Positions 47,916 through 59,305 of a stretch of DNA of 64,000 nucleotides are shown piece by piece. Made by a program: the position numbers and the translations under genes. The stretch is taken from the NCBI GenBank assembly GCA_027605045.1, contig JAQFWX010000055.1:124001-188000 (forward strand), written 5' to 3'. The stretch comes from Phallus indusiatus (Eukaryota; Basidiomycota; Agaricomycetes; Phallales; Phallaceae). The stretch's first letter is position 1, and each line of letters starts with the position of its first letter. A model generated the notes under the pieces. That model did not search any database and had not been told where the DNA came from. It saw only the letters and a list, made by a program, of their open reading frames with translations.

Positions 47916-49118
47916 GTTATACTTGTATGCGCAACGTTCATGTATTTCCTTAGTCTTATTTTTTGTTATATTATTACTGTGGTACAATCACTTACTAGGA
48001 CACTTAGTTAGGACAGGAATTTTCCTTCGTGGGATACCTTAAATAATAATTATGGAGTCCTCTAGGCACGAAAGAGCAGAGAGGACGCGACCCCCATTCA
48101 GTCATGAGGCGTTTTCTAGTACTGGATCAACTGCCCTGATTGCTATGATTGTCCAGAAGAATTTTTTGTCCAAACTATGCAAGTCATGACATCCCTCGGC
48201 GAATCTGAAGGATGTACATGTGAGTTCCTGTTTTCTACCTAAAGGAGCAAGTAATAATAATATTGTCAACGTTAGATTTTGGGAGCGCGTTCAAATTTAT
48301 ATGGATAGAGTCAAACGTCTTCAGGAAGAACATCCAAATGAAGATGACCTAATTTTGTACCATTTAAAGGACTACTTGGGGTCCTTGTTGTCCAAGTTAA
48401 GTAGGCTATATGCGGCAATTCCTCTTAAACTTGTTTCCGTCTTAGCTCATGCACAGATCTAGATACACATCCACACAAATATAATCTCAATGCTGCAATT
48501 ACAAATCTTATCGCGCGTATTCTTAATTCGATCTACAGAGTTATGCACTTCTCTCCGTCGCTCAATGCCATATTTGACATCAAACTCGCACGCCGTGCGA
48601 TACATCTGAATGACAAGTTTCGTATACATGATATAATCTAACAGAAGCTTGCACTCCGGAAAAGCTTGCAATCTTCGATCGGTTGATCATGCGACCGCCT
48701 TTAGGTTCAGTACTACATACTGCTATCTCGGCTGAAAGTAAACTCCGTCGCTTCGAGACAGAAGATCAAAAAAATGTGGAGTACACGTTTTCGCATGACA
48801 AATAATGTCATATCTAGACCCAAAACATGGAACCACGTGCCATCTAACCTTTTCATGAATCCTTTCAACCTAAACGATGCAGACTGTAACTTTATTGAAT
48901 TAAAAGAACGTGGTGAGGTACTATGAAAGGAGTGATAGTCCGGTTTACGCAATATCGCGATAGTGTACAATCAGATATAACAATTGAATAAAAATACGGT
49001 GAAGAGCAGTCCGAGAAAACGGTGTGAGCGAATCGCGGTGTCGCAATCTCATGTCAGTTCCTGACGGCCCGCCAAACGTCGTTAGTCAGAGAACTAAATA
49101 AATAATCAATCAAGCCTT
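47861..49118. other. Spacer of the inverted duplication
   Basis: About 1.26 kb between the stop codons of P450 3 and 4; the non-matching centre is about 47915-49057. It contains repeat copy R' (48058-48385). The rest has only short open frames without recognisable content. Confidence 0.5.
48058..48385 (+). repeat. Degenerate repeat R', copy 2 (gene remnant)
   Basis: Direct-orientation relative of 43905-44200. A readable part after a splice-acceptor-like cgttag is FWERVQIYMDRVKRLQEEHP and continues NEDDLILYHLKDYLGSLLSKL. The WERVQIY motif resembles RLWEQVQIYQKQ at the end of the uncharacterised gene at 19.8-22.0 kb, also at DNA level (ttgggaacaagttcaaattta against ttgggagcgcgttcaaattta). This suggests a decayed paralogue fragment. 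Confidence 0.55.
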
Positions 49119-52110
49119 TTATGTTCCCAAACCGTTTGATCTTGGTATTATCCGACATTTAAACGGTCGCGGACGTCTATCAGATCAACAAAAATTTAAA
49201 TGGAATGAGTGAAAATAGATCAATCACGGTTCGCGTAGTAGACTCACGAAAGAGCACCTGGTTCAAACGCGTCTACATCTGGAAATTCCAGTTGGCCAGT
49301 CTCGGTTTCATAAGGCAAGATATTGAAAGTGTGCAATATTGAGGATATTGTTATGAAAACTATGTCCTCGGCAGTATAACGACCAGGGCAAATTCTGTTT
49401 GGAAAATTTTTTTGTTAGTCCCCTTCAAGCGAAGCCTAAGGGCATTCATATGATAAACAAACCTTCTTCCAAATCCAAAAACCATCCCTGGGTCCAGAGT
49501 CGCTTCTTCCCCAAGAAATCTTTCTGGGCGGAATTCGTTAGTGCTTTCTCCAAATACCTCTTCAGAGCGTGAAATTGCCCTAAAAACAGGTTAAACAACG
49601 CGCCCATGAGACATATGCTAACTAAGGATACACATGTAAGCACAAGAGGAACGTACCATATATTGGGCATAACCATAGTCCCTTTTGGGATAAAATAATC
49701 GCCAAATAAGTCATCTCGCGCTAAGACATGCGGTACACCCGCAGGGGCGACAGGATGCCATCGTAAAACTTCTTTATACAAGGCATCCATGTATGGTAAA
49801 TTGGGTCTATCTCGGAGCGACGGCAGTGCGTTTGATCCAATAACTTGGTTCAATTCTATTTGAGCCTTTCTTTGTGCTTCTGGGTAAAGAACCATAGCCA
49901 TGAAAAATACTTGTATAACAGCTTCGGTCTGTTTGTGAAATTCGTTTAGTTTAATCTTAAACTGAAGGCAAGGCGAAAAAAGGTCGCTTACAGTATCGAT
50001 AGCAGCCATGTAAATGTCCCCTGCGGTTGATTTTATTGTCTCTTCGAACTTTTCATTGGAGACACTTGAACCGTGTTGTTTAAAACCGTCCGAGCTGTTT
50101 TGAAGTAGTAGCTCGGTGACAACAGAGGGTCGCACCACTTTACCCAACTCCTAAACAAGTATAAGCGATCGGGGTGAAGGCATTGATAGAGTTAAATAAT
50201 TTACCAAAGAGCCTTTCGCAAGCTCGAAAGGCTTGTTGCGCATAATAATAGATCCAAGTCTGAATTCATTTGCGACTCGTTTGAAACCTGCACCAGGGAA
50301 CCAAGTTGGAATATATTTGACTGTCCAACCCGAAAGTGCAGTGTTAGTTCAAAAAGGAACCGCTGTAGAGAGCAAAGACCGCGTACGAAATGGAAGGACT
50401 TCAACGAGGAAAGATCCGGGCTTCAACAATTGATTCATGCGCTCCATCACTTTTTCGGACACAGCTAAAAATGGGTCGTCCTTGGCATGAATCTCAATTC
50501 CGTACGTAAACTTACATTAAGAAAGAGAATAAGAACCGACGTTGCACCCCAAAAAGATAAATTGCGTACATACCTCCATGATATTTGCGCCTATAATATA
50601 TCGTATGTGTTCCAAGAATAAATGAGGGGATTGGTAAAGGCGTCGGAGCAATTTCCTAAAAATAAAAAAGCTTAAAACAAATAAAGAGTTCAAATAGGTA
50701 ATCGCATTTTACCTCGTGTTCTTTTCCCAGACATCCTGGTATCTGCCAATTGCACCTTTTCCTATAGCCTTGGCAAAATATCGACGACGCTCCCTCCAAT
50801 CATCTGAGTTGGGCTGCATCAAAAGCATGCTCCAGTCAAATTTCGCACTTTATGATCAAAAAATCAGCCTGTTTGAAGTTCACACTAGTCCTTTTTAGTG
50901 CTTACAGATCGGAAAACATAGTCGATTTGAGACGATTAGAATATATCGCCCCTCGCTGCTCCATTAGCTCAGTCGCTAGTTTGAAAGAGTTGACGTAAAG
51001 GAGCGAAGTGCCATAAAGATCTAGATACACCAGATCACCTGTCATAATATGATTGGTAAACGTGTGTGTAGAAGTGATGATGACAATAGCTTGAACAACG
51101 AACCGTATGTTTTCGCCCATTTCTCGTAGACTCTCAATTCCTGTTTTACAGGCAAGTCTCGGATGTTTCTGAGCAGGAAGTGCGGTGGAGGGCCTGGTGG
51201 TAACCTATACCCTATATGACCGTGAGACTCTCAAAGCCTAATTAAAAGAAAGCTGACCTTTGGGTATGCGTTTCCGCAAATAAATGTAAAATAAAAAGAT
51301 GACGAAGATAAAGACGGAAACAGTTGGGAGTAAGATGGATTTGAGTGAGATTCTCATTGTTATAGTGGTGTTGGGATCATTGGGTGTGAGCAGCTAGCCC
51401 AAAATTTGGGCTGAGACCGGGTTTATATACGTTGAACCTGTGAATTCGCTTCATATACCAAAAGGTACCAGCGCCGCTTGATAGCCATGCAACGCCCGAT
51501 TAAATTTATGTACCTCTGTCCCAATATATCCTAGTGCATAATATAAAATGAGCGGGATACCACAAAATTATGGCATACTTTTCACAAGGCACCCAATCCA
51601 CCTCCGACTCGCGATCTGTCACGATGTAAATTAGACAGAGAACTAGAGAAGTTTGCCACCGATTGAATACAAGCAAGCTGAAAATGCACATGATGCTGCA
51701 TTTCAAATTTCACCCGTAAACAGCTGACAGTAGCGCTGTTAACGTCAGACCCAATAGCAGACACAATTTGCCACTGACGGTGTTGATTTTTCCTTGGTGA
51801 TGCAACCGATTCAAAAGGCTTCTTTTCGACGCCACCTACATAGGTTTTGAATTATTCTTCTATATAGCTAATAACGGACTGGATGGAGTATTCAGTCGTC
51901 CCAATTATTGATTAGCCAAAATGGCGTATGCACTTGAGTCTTGAAGTAATAAGGACCAAAACTCATGCTATGGTAGTAGCGCGCCCGGGTGTATACCCAC
52001 ATGTGTTTCTTGAGAATACCACGAAAGTAAAAAAAGATCCGTTTGAACCTGAAGGTGATAAAAAGCCCCGGACAACCTTGAGCACCCCAGGGCAGACTCC
52101 GAATTTAGTA
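49057..52110 (-). repeat. Inverted duplication, right arm (contains P450 4)
   Basis: Reverse-complement partner of about 44800-47915. Similarity starts at the gttagtcagag sequence near 49081 and extends past the P450 start through 51600 (ccacctccgac), 51880 (ggatggagtattcagtcgtc) and 52030 (aaaaaaagatccg-like) before fading. Confidence 0.8.
49119..51357 (-). CDS. Cytochrome P450 (4 of 6), right copy of inverted pair
   Basis: Starts MRISLKSILLPTVSVFIFVI at 51357, anchor then YLRKRIPKG. The order of exons and introns is the same as in gene 3: DLVYLDLYGTSLLYVN, ELMEQRGAIYSNR, DWSMLLMQPNSDDWRERRR, TYGIEIHAKDDPF, VKYIPTWFPGAGFKRVA, ELGKVVRPSVVTELLLQNSS, I-helix IYMAAIDTTEAVIQVFF, K-helix LYKEVLRW, FRPERFLGEEATLDPG, heme loop FGFGRRICPGR, last exon RPRPFKCRIIPRSNGLGT. 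Differences from gene 3 are mostly single substitutions and small indels in introns, and the frame stays open. A TATA-like tttatatacg sits about 65 bp upstream (51420-51430). Confidence 0.87.
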
Positions 52111-52627
52111 CTTCGCTTAACGATATGTAAACACGGGCTCGCGGGCTTCAAGAATAACATAAATATCCGTAATTAAAGGCCGGGCAATTCCTACCTCTCA
52201 TTCACTGCGGCATTTCGCGATATGGTAGACGAGGTGGCGTACGAATTAAAAAACGGAGGGCAAGTGAAGACAAGTGAAGAACTGAACTTGATCTTTCGAA
52301 CACGTACAGGGTCGTGTTGAATGAAGCGACGATGACTACACTCTTTCTCACACTGTAAAACAGCGTAAAACGCTATTGGAAGACCGTGCAATTGCACCTA
52401 ATTTTCACGGATTCGTGTATTACCGCCGGACCCGTGACCTTCATGAATGCCAAGATGCATGCAATTTAGATTGCTTTCGGTGCCTAGAATTTACACTGCC
52501 ACAAAAACTCCTCACGTTTTTTCATTGAAGGACCAACGGTTGTTTTCCATCCAATCGGAGATCGAAGAAGGGCAGAATTCTATAGGGTGTTTCATAGGAA
52601 ACCATAAACCAATGCATAAACTCCTGA
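51358..52627. other. Region between P450 4 and P450 5
   Basis: 1.27 kb. The first 750 bp are the upstream part of the right duplication arm (P450 4 promoter). The remainder to 52627 holds the 3' side of P450 5. No separate gene was recognised. Confidence 0.5.
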
Positions 52628-54747
52628 TCATTGAGTCATAGATAGCTGTTCCAAAAGAGTTATAGACTGTGAAGAGCGGGGGATAAATTTGCATTTGAAA
52701 GGTTTTGGATGTCTGAGAATTGGTTGATAAGGTTGTGAAACACCGCATGCACACCGTAAATAAGCGTACGTACATGATCATTCCGGAAATGAAAGCATCT
52801 GGATCCGGTAACTCTTCTTCATACGGAACAATGTGAAATGTATGAAGGATGGAGGCGGCTATGGTGAAGAGGAGGACGTCGGCCAAGTATCGGCCGGGGC
52901 ATACCCTGAGTAATGTCTTCGTATGATGTATAAACTCAACTCGAAAGAAAGAAAAACTGACCTCCGACCGAAGCCAAAAGCAATATCTGGATAGCTCACT
53001 CCGTGCTTTAGAAACCGTTCCGGATTGAATTTGTCGGCATCGTCTCCGTATGCTAACTTTGAATGTAGAAGAGACCTTTCGTAACATGTCTTACTATTGA
53101 ATGCTTCGTCGAGTCTGGTCAATGAAAGTACTCACCACGAATTTCCTACTACAATTGTACCTTTCGGTATAAAATATTCTCCAATTATGTCGTCCTCCTT
53201 CAGCAAGTGTGGAAAGCCAAGTGGTGCAGATGGACGCCAGCGTAAAACTTCTTTACATAAAGCATCAGTATAAGGAAGATTTTTCCTGTGATCAATCGAT
53301 GGTAAAGCACTGTCTCCAAGGAGACTGTCCAACTCTTTTTGCGCCTTTCTTTGTGCGTCTGGATGTAGAAGCATGGCCATAAGAAACACCTTTATAGCTG
53401 ACTCCGTCTGCAAAACCGTAAGTAGGACAACCGACTGTGTTGATACAACATACAGTGTCTATTGCGCCAAGATAAATAGTGACTCCCACTTCTCGGATTA
53501 ACTGTTCGTCCTCAGGTTCCTTGGAAATTCCAGATGCTTGGTCCTCAAGAAAGGTCCCAATTATTGAAGATGACGCTTTTCCTCCTTTCTAACTTGAAGT
53601 CAGCAACGGTTTTGTCAGTTATCCAACTGTCGGATACACACAATAGCATTTTGGACGACAGCAAACGGTACATCAGACATCGCTTGCATCTCTGCTTTTA
53701 ATTGTTCGGCTTTCTTCTTAAAACCGGTACCGGGAATCCACGAGGGAAGATATTTCACTAGAGAGAAGTTGAAGCTTGGTGGCAATATAAATAAAGGAAG
53801 CCAGACATACAGACTGGGAATATGTCCACCAAATATGCACCTGGCCTAGCCACCTCTACAAGCGTTGCCATAGCACGTTCCGCTACCTCTATATAAGGAT
53901 CATCTTCTGGGAGGGTTTCTATTCCATACGTTGCCTACAAGAATTACTAATTATTCAGTTGGATTTCACCATAAACTACGTACCTCCATAGTAAACGCCC
54001 CAAGGGCATGCCTCGAGTGTTCGATAAACCTTTCCGGAGTTTCATAAAGCTGGCGCAACAAATTCCTAAAAGCCAAAATCGAATATGTGAGAAATAAACC
54101 AAGATTAGGCATAAGTATGCAAGGCACTTTGCCGACTTCTCCAGTAACCCGCGGTATTGCGTCAAGGCAGCTTTACCGAAACATCGGTGAAACATTGAAC
54201 GGTGACGTTTCCATTTCTCGTCAGGCTGTAACATGACTGTACTTGCTATATCAACTCTGCATAGGAAGTCTGAAACAGCACATCAGGATAAAACTATTTG
54301 AGCGCACAGGTCGGAAAGCATTGTTGATTGGAATCTGTCAGAGTATATTGCTCCGCGCTGAACGAACAACTCGGAAGTAAGGCTTTGAGAGTTGACAAGG
54401 AGAATGGGGGTTCCACATATGTTCAGGTAAATGAGATCTCCTGCTACGGGTTGAATCGATCTGGTAAGATCTTTGTGGGATAAGACAAACCGTATATTTT
54501 AGACCATTTGCTATATGTTTCCCATTCTTTCTGACGAGGGAAATCTAACAAGTTTCCGATTAAAAACCTTCTGGGCGGACCAGGAGGTAATTTATACCCT
54601 AAACAATTGATTAGTCAGATGAGAGGGAGCGGTAATATGAAAGTGATTATGCTCGCCTTTGGGAACTCGAAGACGTAACTTGAACCAGTATATAAGAAAC
54701 GCAATCAAGACTAATCCGCCGTACTTGAGGATGTTATCCATGTGCAT
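52628..54747 (-). CDS. Cytochrome P450 (5 of 6)
   Basis: Start taken at 54747 (MHMDNILKYGGLVLIAFLIY), which aligns with the start of gene 6; an in-frame ATG at 54846 would add 33 residues. Anchor, then KLRLRVPKG and YKLPPG. Core: ELFVQRGAIYSDR, PDEKWKRHRSMFHRCFGKAA, WIPGTGFKKKAEQL, I-helix IYLGAIDTTESAIKVFLM, K-helix LCKEVLRWRPSAPLGFPHLL, DADKFNPERFLKHG, heme loop FGFGRRVCPGR. The final intron (donor GTACGT near 52775) joins GMII to HPKPFKCKFIPRS, ending LLEQLSMTQ. No breaks were seen. Closest relative in the window is gene 6 (shared LLKEDDIIGEYF and C-terminal SxTxLxQLSM). Confidence 0.86.
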
Positions 54748-55011
54748 AAACGGGTTGTGGTTTGGACAATCAGGCCCTTCCGAGGTGCTAGTACTTATGC
54801 AAGGTTCTGAATTTGGATCCATTGAGTTGAAGCCCCCAATCGGCATCGTGCTTTGAACATTCGCTCCACGTGCGGCTCTAACAGGCGAATCGGGTTGCGG
54901 TATAATTTAAAACTGACCTGCCTGTATTCGCTTGCCAGTCTTTGGTATTCGGTTATGATAGACCCTGAACTTCAGTGAATACATTTTTCGTTTGAAAATC
55001 TCTAAGAGAAC

Positions 55012-55197
55012 ATGAGTTGGTTGAATACCGGCGAACTCGATACAATTGAACCAGGTCCTGACGCACCGGGGTCGTCAATAAACATGGGATCTGTCTATGA
55101 AAGCCGACTCTTGATTGGACCGCTACCAGCAGCGTCGAGACGGATTATCGCGCCGACGGTTAGCCAAGAAATCAAGAACCAGTCAACAATCCGGTAG
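55012..55197 (+). CDS. Short open frame upstream of BAR gene, unknown
   Basis: A 61-residue frame beginning MSWLNTGELDTIEPGPDAPG and ending NQSTIR before a stop. Just beyond the stop, a second open stretch in another frame reads KFFKKSLRSSIPESPCVTEL and continues to ACRSSAR. Together they look more protein-like than random, but the only GT-AG that joins them (20 nt) is too short for an intron. It could be a small gene, a decayed gene or a 5' leader. I do not recognise it. Confidence 0.3.
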   Translation: MSWLNTGELDTIEPGPDAPGSSINMGSVYESRLLIGPLPAASRRIIAPTVSQEIKNQSTIR

Positions 55198-55434
55198 GAT
55201 AGGAAACAAATAGGAAGGGGAAGTTTTTTAAGAAATCTCTGCGGTCATCAATACCGGAAAGCCCATGCGTTACGGAACTGAGAAAGGATGCCAAGAACGT
55301 CCTGAAGGCTCGACCGACGGCCTGCAGGTCCAGCGCTCGATGAGCTCGGCACGCAGTGGCCGTCACAATGGAATCAGGCCATTTTACTTTACAATTTCTT
55401 TTACGTTCAATACCCTTTATAACATTACTCAAAC

Positions 55435-58031
55435 ATGGCTAGTAAACAGGTATATATATTTCTTTTGAGCTTCCTAGGCACTGATTTCATTTGATTTTGC
55501 TATCTGTCTTCAATTCTTGTCGACTTTAGCTTGGAAAACTTCGCCAGGTGCGTATGATGGAACTGTACCACATTTGGCATTGTTACTGACAGCTACGTTA
55601 TTTTTACAGTGGGGAAAAGAAGTAATCTCGACGAAGGACAAAACAATCGTGACAGAAGAATTCAAACAGCTCGAGAAGGATGTGGAGCTGCGAAAGGCTG
55701 GAATCGAAAGGTATGTGGGGCATTCTTTCTTGTTTTATTGTGAATACGAGTATATTGATTGTATTATTCAATAGAATACAAGATGCCTGCTCGGAATATT
55801 ATGGATACATTCACAAGAAAAAAGAATACCCTCATGTTGAAGAAGGCGTGAAGATGCTGTCTATTGACGCACTTGGTGTCGTTATGGTAGCCCACGGCGA
55901 AGAGTTCGGTAGCGACTCGGCTTTCGGTAAATCATCTTTCGCTATGACAATCTCCTTGTTTAATTCAAAATTCAAGGTCAATGTCTAACTAAATTTGGAC
56001 GTGCCCAATGCAAAATTGCCACTTTACAAGAAAAATTTGCCTCATTTGTGAAGGATCGATATCTATCTAGTCTCGAAAAGCTGCTTGGCGATATCGAAGG
56101 CTACGAAATGCTACGAAAGAAGCTTGATTCGAGAAGGTGAGATCCATTGCTTGCCCCTTTTTCTGGTCATTCATTCATTCAATTCATTCCAGATTAACTT
56201 ATGACGCAGCCGTGTCGAAAGTCTCTAAAGCCAAGAAGGATAAGGATATTAAAGAAGCGGAAGAGGAACATATCAAAGCTAAACTTCGATAGTAAGTCTA
56301 CACCATTCATGTTTATGATATTTGAGTGGTGAACTATATTATATATTCAGCGAAGAAGCTTCTTCGGAAGTCCAAACGCGCATGCGCCGCATTCAAGCCA
56401 ATGAACTCCGTCAGCTGAGAGACTTAACAAGCTTCTTGGATAACCAAATACAATTTGTAGCCGGATGTTTAACCGAGCTGCGTGAAGTTGAAGGAGATTG
56501 GTGTGACGAGTGCGTTTTTCTTACAGTTATCGTACCAAAAAGTCTAAATCTCAACAATCTCTTGTGCAAAAGGTCTGTCATTCAAAGACGCCCTAGTTCA
56601 CCAACCCGTATTACTCCACATTCATTCTCGCATGAACAAAGTCGAACAATCGCATCTGTTTCGCGCAATAACTCAGGCACAGGTGAACAACAATCCTCGA
56701 CGAACGAAGATGATTCAGGTAGTGAAGAAAGCGGTAGCACGGGTGCAGCGCAAAGTGATGGTCGATCCTCTATAAGTCGAAGCGCCACTAATCGCAGCCG
56801 TAAAAGCAGTGGCAGCAAACCGCCTTCCATTAAATCACGCTCATCTTCTCCTGGGGGTTCAGTCACGTCCAACAACACTGCACATTACTCTAGCGGACGC
56901 CCTGCTTCAAGACGCAAACGAAGCGACAGCGCTGCGTCCTCTGCTGCTTCTTCTGCTTCAGAATCAACACGACGATCTAGTGGTGTTACTGGATGGCTCT
57001 CTGGCTCTACTCGCGGGAAGAAAGAGAAAGGAAGGAAGAAGGACAAGGATCGTAGTGCCATGCGTGCTTTCGCGAGTCTGGAGAATGACAGTGGGGGTGA
57101 TGATGATGATGTCACGAGTCAGAAGAGTGTTGAATCGGACTCGCGATCAAGTATCAATGCCAACTCGCGCAAGGGAGGAACACTAAGTCGTATGTTCAAC
57201 GTGGGCATGAAAGGTACATCGTCCAATTCATCTTTTGCTGAATCTCGGGACGTGCATGGTCATGGAGGTTCCGACTTTTCGCACAATTCGCCTCTCGACA
57301 CCAGGATGGTCGACGACATGAACAGCATAACGCCTCGTTTGTCTTCATTCAATGACAGCGATGCGAGCGCATCTGCATCTGCATCGCTCGCCGGGGTTGG
57401 AGAATTCCCTGGAAACGGTCGGATGGCTAGAAAGACAAACATTGCTCAACGTGCCGAGATGGAGATGTCACGTACCCGTGAATACGAGCCGTCTATTAAT
57501 TCAATGGACGATAATATGCATACGCCTTTGCCATCTTCGACGTTTCCGTTTGTTCCGTACGGCGGTATCCACGCCCATCATTTGGAAGATAGGAGGATAA
57601 CTGATAAGGCTGATAGCGGGAGCGAACACGAGGACGTTAGCTTACTAGAAGGGCCAAAAACCTCTAACTCATCTCCTTTCGAAGTCGAAGTTGAACAGAC
57701 AGATAAACCTCTCCCGGGGCAATTCAACAATTCACGTGTCGAAATAGGAAATACCTTTGGACAACCGGCGGTACCTCGCGCCGGACCACCGCCTTTGCCT
57801 TCTCGAAAGTCTACTAAGAAGGTTCCTCCACCGCCACCGCCACCTCCACCACCTCATCTCCCAAGGCGTAGTACTCCTTCTCCGAATACCGGATTGACGA
57901 GTACAGGTGGATCATCGAGCAGTTTGAGTCTGAGCGGCGCTGCTGGATCTTTCCCACCACCTCCACCGCCTCGTACACGCAGTACTGTAGTGCCTACTGA
58001 ATCCTTGACTATTTCCCCTTTTGATAACTGA
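55435..58031 (+). CDS. BAR-domain membrane-curvature protein with Ser-rich, poly-Pro tail
   Basis: Tiny first exons: 55435-55449 (MASKQ) and 55530-55547 (LGKLRQ), then WGKEVISTKDKTIVTEEF from 55610. The BAR domain follows: QLEKDVELRKAGIERIQDAC, YGYIHKKKEY, ALGVVMVAHGEEFGSDSAFG, AQCKIATLQEKF, YEMLRKKLDSRRLTYDAAVS, a Lys/Glu-rich helix, and QLRDLTSFLDNQIQFV. This matches fungal BAR proteins of the Gvp36/endophilin kind, which bind curved membranes in Golgi and endocytic traffic. After it comes a disordered tail of about 450 residues with dense Ser, two basic clusters (GKKEKGRKKDKD), PPLPSRKS, a run of about ten Pro, and PPPPPPRTRS, ending SPFDN. Pro-rich motifs suggest SH3 or profilin/actin partners. 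No SH3 domain of its own was seen. Confidence 0.85.
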
Positions 58032-58548
58032 ATGTGTTTCATACATATATATTTAGAGGTGAAGAATAACAACAAACGCGCGAAGGTTGGACTTTTCATT
58101 TATTGTTATGCCTTCTTTTGTATTTTTACAAATTATATCAATTATGTTATGGCTTTAGAAAGAAGTCCGAAGGTCTGAATTCATTTTCGTCAATATCCGG
58201 AACGTTAGTGACTAAAAGCGACTTCCGAAAACGACATTCTCCGGCGTTGTTCCGAAAACAGAATCTTAAGCTAAAATGCTTCGGACTCAATCTGGAGAAA
58301 ATACCAAAGCTGTTTTCCTTGGCAGGAACTGTGGCTTTCAGATTTGAAACATATAAATAGTTTTGAGATTCGCCACTCTCAGCCTGATTTCGAAAAATGG
58401 AGAAAGGAAAGCAAGAACAATGTGTATTTTTAACAATTTTTCTTACAGAACTTGAAACAGACGACAAGAAAAACCAGAATACGTAGCTAACAAGACCGAC
58501 AAGTGTCCATCAATCTTAGAAAGATCGTTTTTACAAGAAATACCTCGT
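58032..58548. other. Convergent intergenic region with possible P450 scrap
   Basis: 517 bp between the BAR gene and the secreted protein gene. On the minus strand 58147-58240 reads RKSLLVTNVPDIDENEFRPS then DFFLKP, which resembles the P450 RSLL...DxDEFRPERFLKP segment, but nothing around it is P450-like. Confidence 0.3.
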
Positions 58549-59305
58549 TCAAGCGAAAGTGCTGATGTCAGAGAAGAGCTCAACGGTAGAGCAACCGCTG
58601 GGGACAGTAGCAACTTGGTTAGCGTAAAGGATGCCGTCGCAGAGAATCCAACCCTTGAATTGCAAACATCAGAACGGACGAGGAAAAAAACTTAAATGAG
58701 AGAGCCATACAGTGAATGCAGAGTCCGAGCGGCTCCAGCTCATCAATTGGTTATCTCCAGATGCGGTCCAGGCAAAAGTACCACCTGATGCGGGACTCAA
58801 GATTCCAGCTACGAAGGTTAACTGGAGCATAGTAGCTCCGGCGGTGATTGGTTCAACAGCACCAGCGACAAATTCGGGTGTGTGGACAGTGTCGCAGAGA
58901 GAGCCGTCGACGATGTTGAACTCTCCAGCAGTGTCTGCGGAGCCGAGAACGGCGGGACCTGGGGTCCATGGGGTTTGAGCTTGGAGGAAGACTTCGTCCT
59001 ATACGAACAGTAAGAATCTGGTGTGCTCTTCGCTAGAATCGGAAGCTATATTTACCGAGGTTTTGATCCTAAAATAAGAGTGATGAGAATGCAAATCTAA
59101 TGGACAAACTGATGAGTTTGAATGCTTACCAGTGTTGACCCCATCCAAGAGTCTCGCTGGGTTGAGCAGCAGCTGCGGTGGCGGAGGCCGGCTAGAATGA
59201 ATCAGTGATACTGTTCAGCCGATTTTATCAAAATGTACTTACGACAGCGGCGACGCTGTTTACAAGCGCGATGGCAGAGGAAACTAATGCAAGAGCGAAT
59301 TTCAT
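58549..59305 (-). CDS. Small secreted protein, unknown family
   Basis: Starts MKFALALVSSAIALVNSVAA, a signal peptide. Short introns join ASATAAAAQPSETLGWGQHW, IKTSDEVFLQAQTPWTPGPA, VLGSADTAGEFNIVDGSLCD, TVHTPEFVAGAVEPITAGAT, QLTFVAGILSPASGGTFAWT, DNQLMSWSRSDSAF and GWILCDGILYANQVATV, ending with a Cys in PSGCSTVELF. Length is about 155-160 residues with only a few Cys. A TATA-like ctatataat lies about 80 bp upstream on the minus strand (near 59385) with a CAA-rich leader, typical of highly expressed genes. The mature part is Gly/Ala/Thr-rich and beta-like. I do not recognise a domain; likely cell-surface or extracellular. Confidence 0.75.
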
